From Artemisia argyi (lineage: Eukaryota; Streptophyta; Magnoliopsida; Asterales; Asteraceae), in NCBI GenBank assembly GCA_030686995.1, contig CM060702.1, positions 68,636,440-68,700,439 on the forward strand: a stretch of 64,000 bases of DNA, read 5' to 3'. Under the pieces are notes generated by a model that was given only the letters and a program-made list of their open reading frames with translations, had not been told where the DNA came from and did no database searches. Below are positions 63,888 to 64,000 of this stretch, piece by piece. The position numbers and the translations under genes are program-made. Every line of letters begins with the position of its first letter. The stretch's first letter is position 1.

Positions 63888-64000
63888 ACAAAAATGGAGG
63901 TTGCTAATGATTTGTAAGATTTATGAGGGTTGTCAAATCATTGGAAGTCAATCCAATGAAAATGGTGAAAGAAGAAGACAAAGATTTGCACTAAATGCTT
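63888..64000. other. E4 interior at the window end
   Basis: Nothing recognisable in these bases. Confidence 0.4.

Larger units (their letters stand above)
61142..64000 (-). mobile_element. E4: Sirevirus-like copia element, 3' portion, inserted in E2
   Basis: 3' LTR, PPT, additional PPT-like tracts (about 62391, 62441 and 62460) and a proline-rich ORF; truncated by the window end. It is probably nested in E2, because no primer binding site joins its LTR to the E2 interior. Confidence 0.8.

Overview
The window is repeat-dense plant nuclear DNA, a eudicot and probably Asteraceae. The family guess rests on my memory of similar retroelement proteins in daisy-family genomes and is not proven. There are no bacterial features and no tRNA or rRNA genes. 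The host content is one gene family: four tandem, same-orientation (minus strand) copies of an ADP-ribosylation factor (ARF1-type small GTPase) gene. I rebuilt each by hand from splice sites as six coding exons plus a separate 5' UTR exon.

ARF cluster (2.8-40.2 kb). The two right-hand copies (ARF-C, CDS 20243-23548; ARF-D, CDS 34930-38723) encode apparently identical, fully canonical 181-residue ARFs. The two left-hand copies (ARF-A, 3020-6793; ARF-B, 13369-17456) are a diverged sister pair with open frames and usable splice sites in all six exons. They share one extra codon in exon 1 and five in exon 3, and both have lost the switch II GGQ motif, each in its own way. They are either young pseudogenes or ARF-like proteins that can no longer cycle GTP normally. 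All four share the 5' UTR exon and a last exon that carries only Ala and the stop.

Elements between the ARF genes. At 1-2765 is the 3' end of a Ty1/copia element with its 3' LTR. At 8367-9610 is a PIF/Harbinger-type element (TAA target duplication, matching TIRs) carrying a single polyglutamine ORF of unknown function. At 11422-13044 is a complete small LTR element of TRIM type with target duplication CCTAG. Stowaway, hAT and other MITEs and a SINE sit in ARF introns. The C-D interval holds a wrecked Helitron helicase gene (26.6-32.7 kb, minus), split by a probable 4.1-kb solo LTR and by a 0.7-kb insertion flanked by 12-bp direct repeats.

Nested retrotransposon block (41.7-64.0 kb). This resolves into layers. 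E2 is a Sirevirus-like copia element (minus; 3' LTR 41698-43119). Into it went E5, a 15-kb Gypsy-type non-autonomous element (plus; 44446-59485, target duplication GGAAT). Into E5 went E3, a Sirevirus-like element (minus; 47657-55905, target duplication TTTTG). E4, a fourth family member (LTR 61142-62237), lies in the other half of E2. E3 retains a broken gag, has no pol, and carries a proline-rich ORF near the 3' LTR that recurs in E2 and E4 in the position of the Sirevirus env-like gene. The family LTRs carry arrays of short inverted repeats just upstream of a TATA box. E5 LTRs carry an unrelated array built on TGACGGCGTCA.

No coordinated host pathway is encoded beyond the ARF family. The most interesting items are the divergent ARF pair, the Harbinger-borne polyQ ORF, and the recurrent proline-rich ORF, which in two of three copies has its own TATA box.
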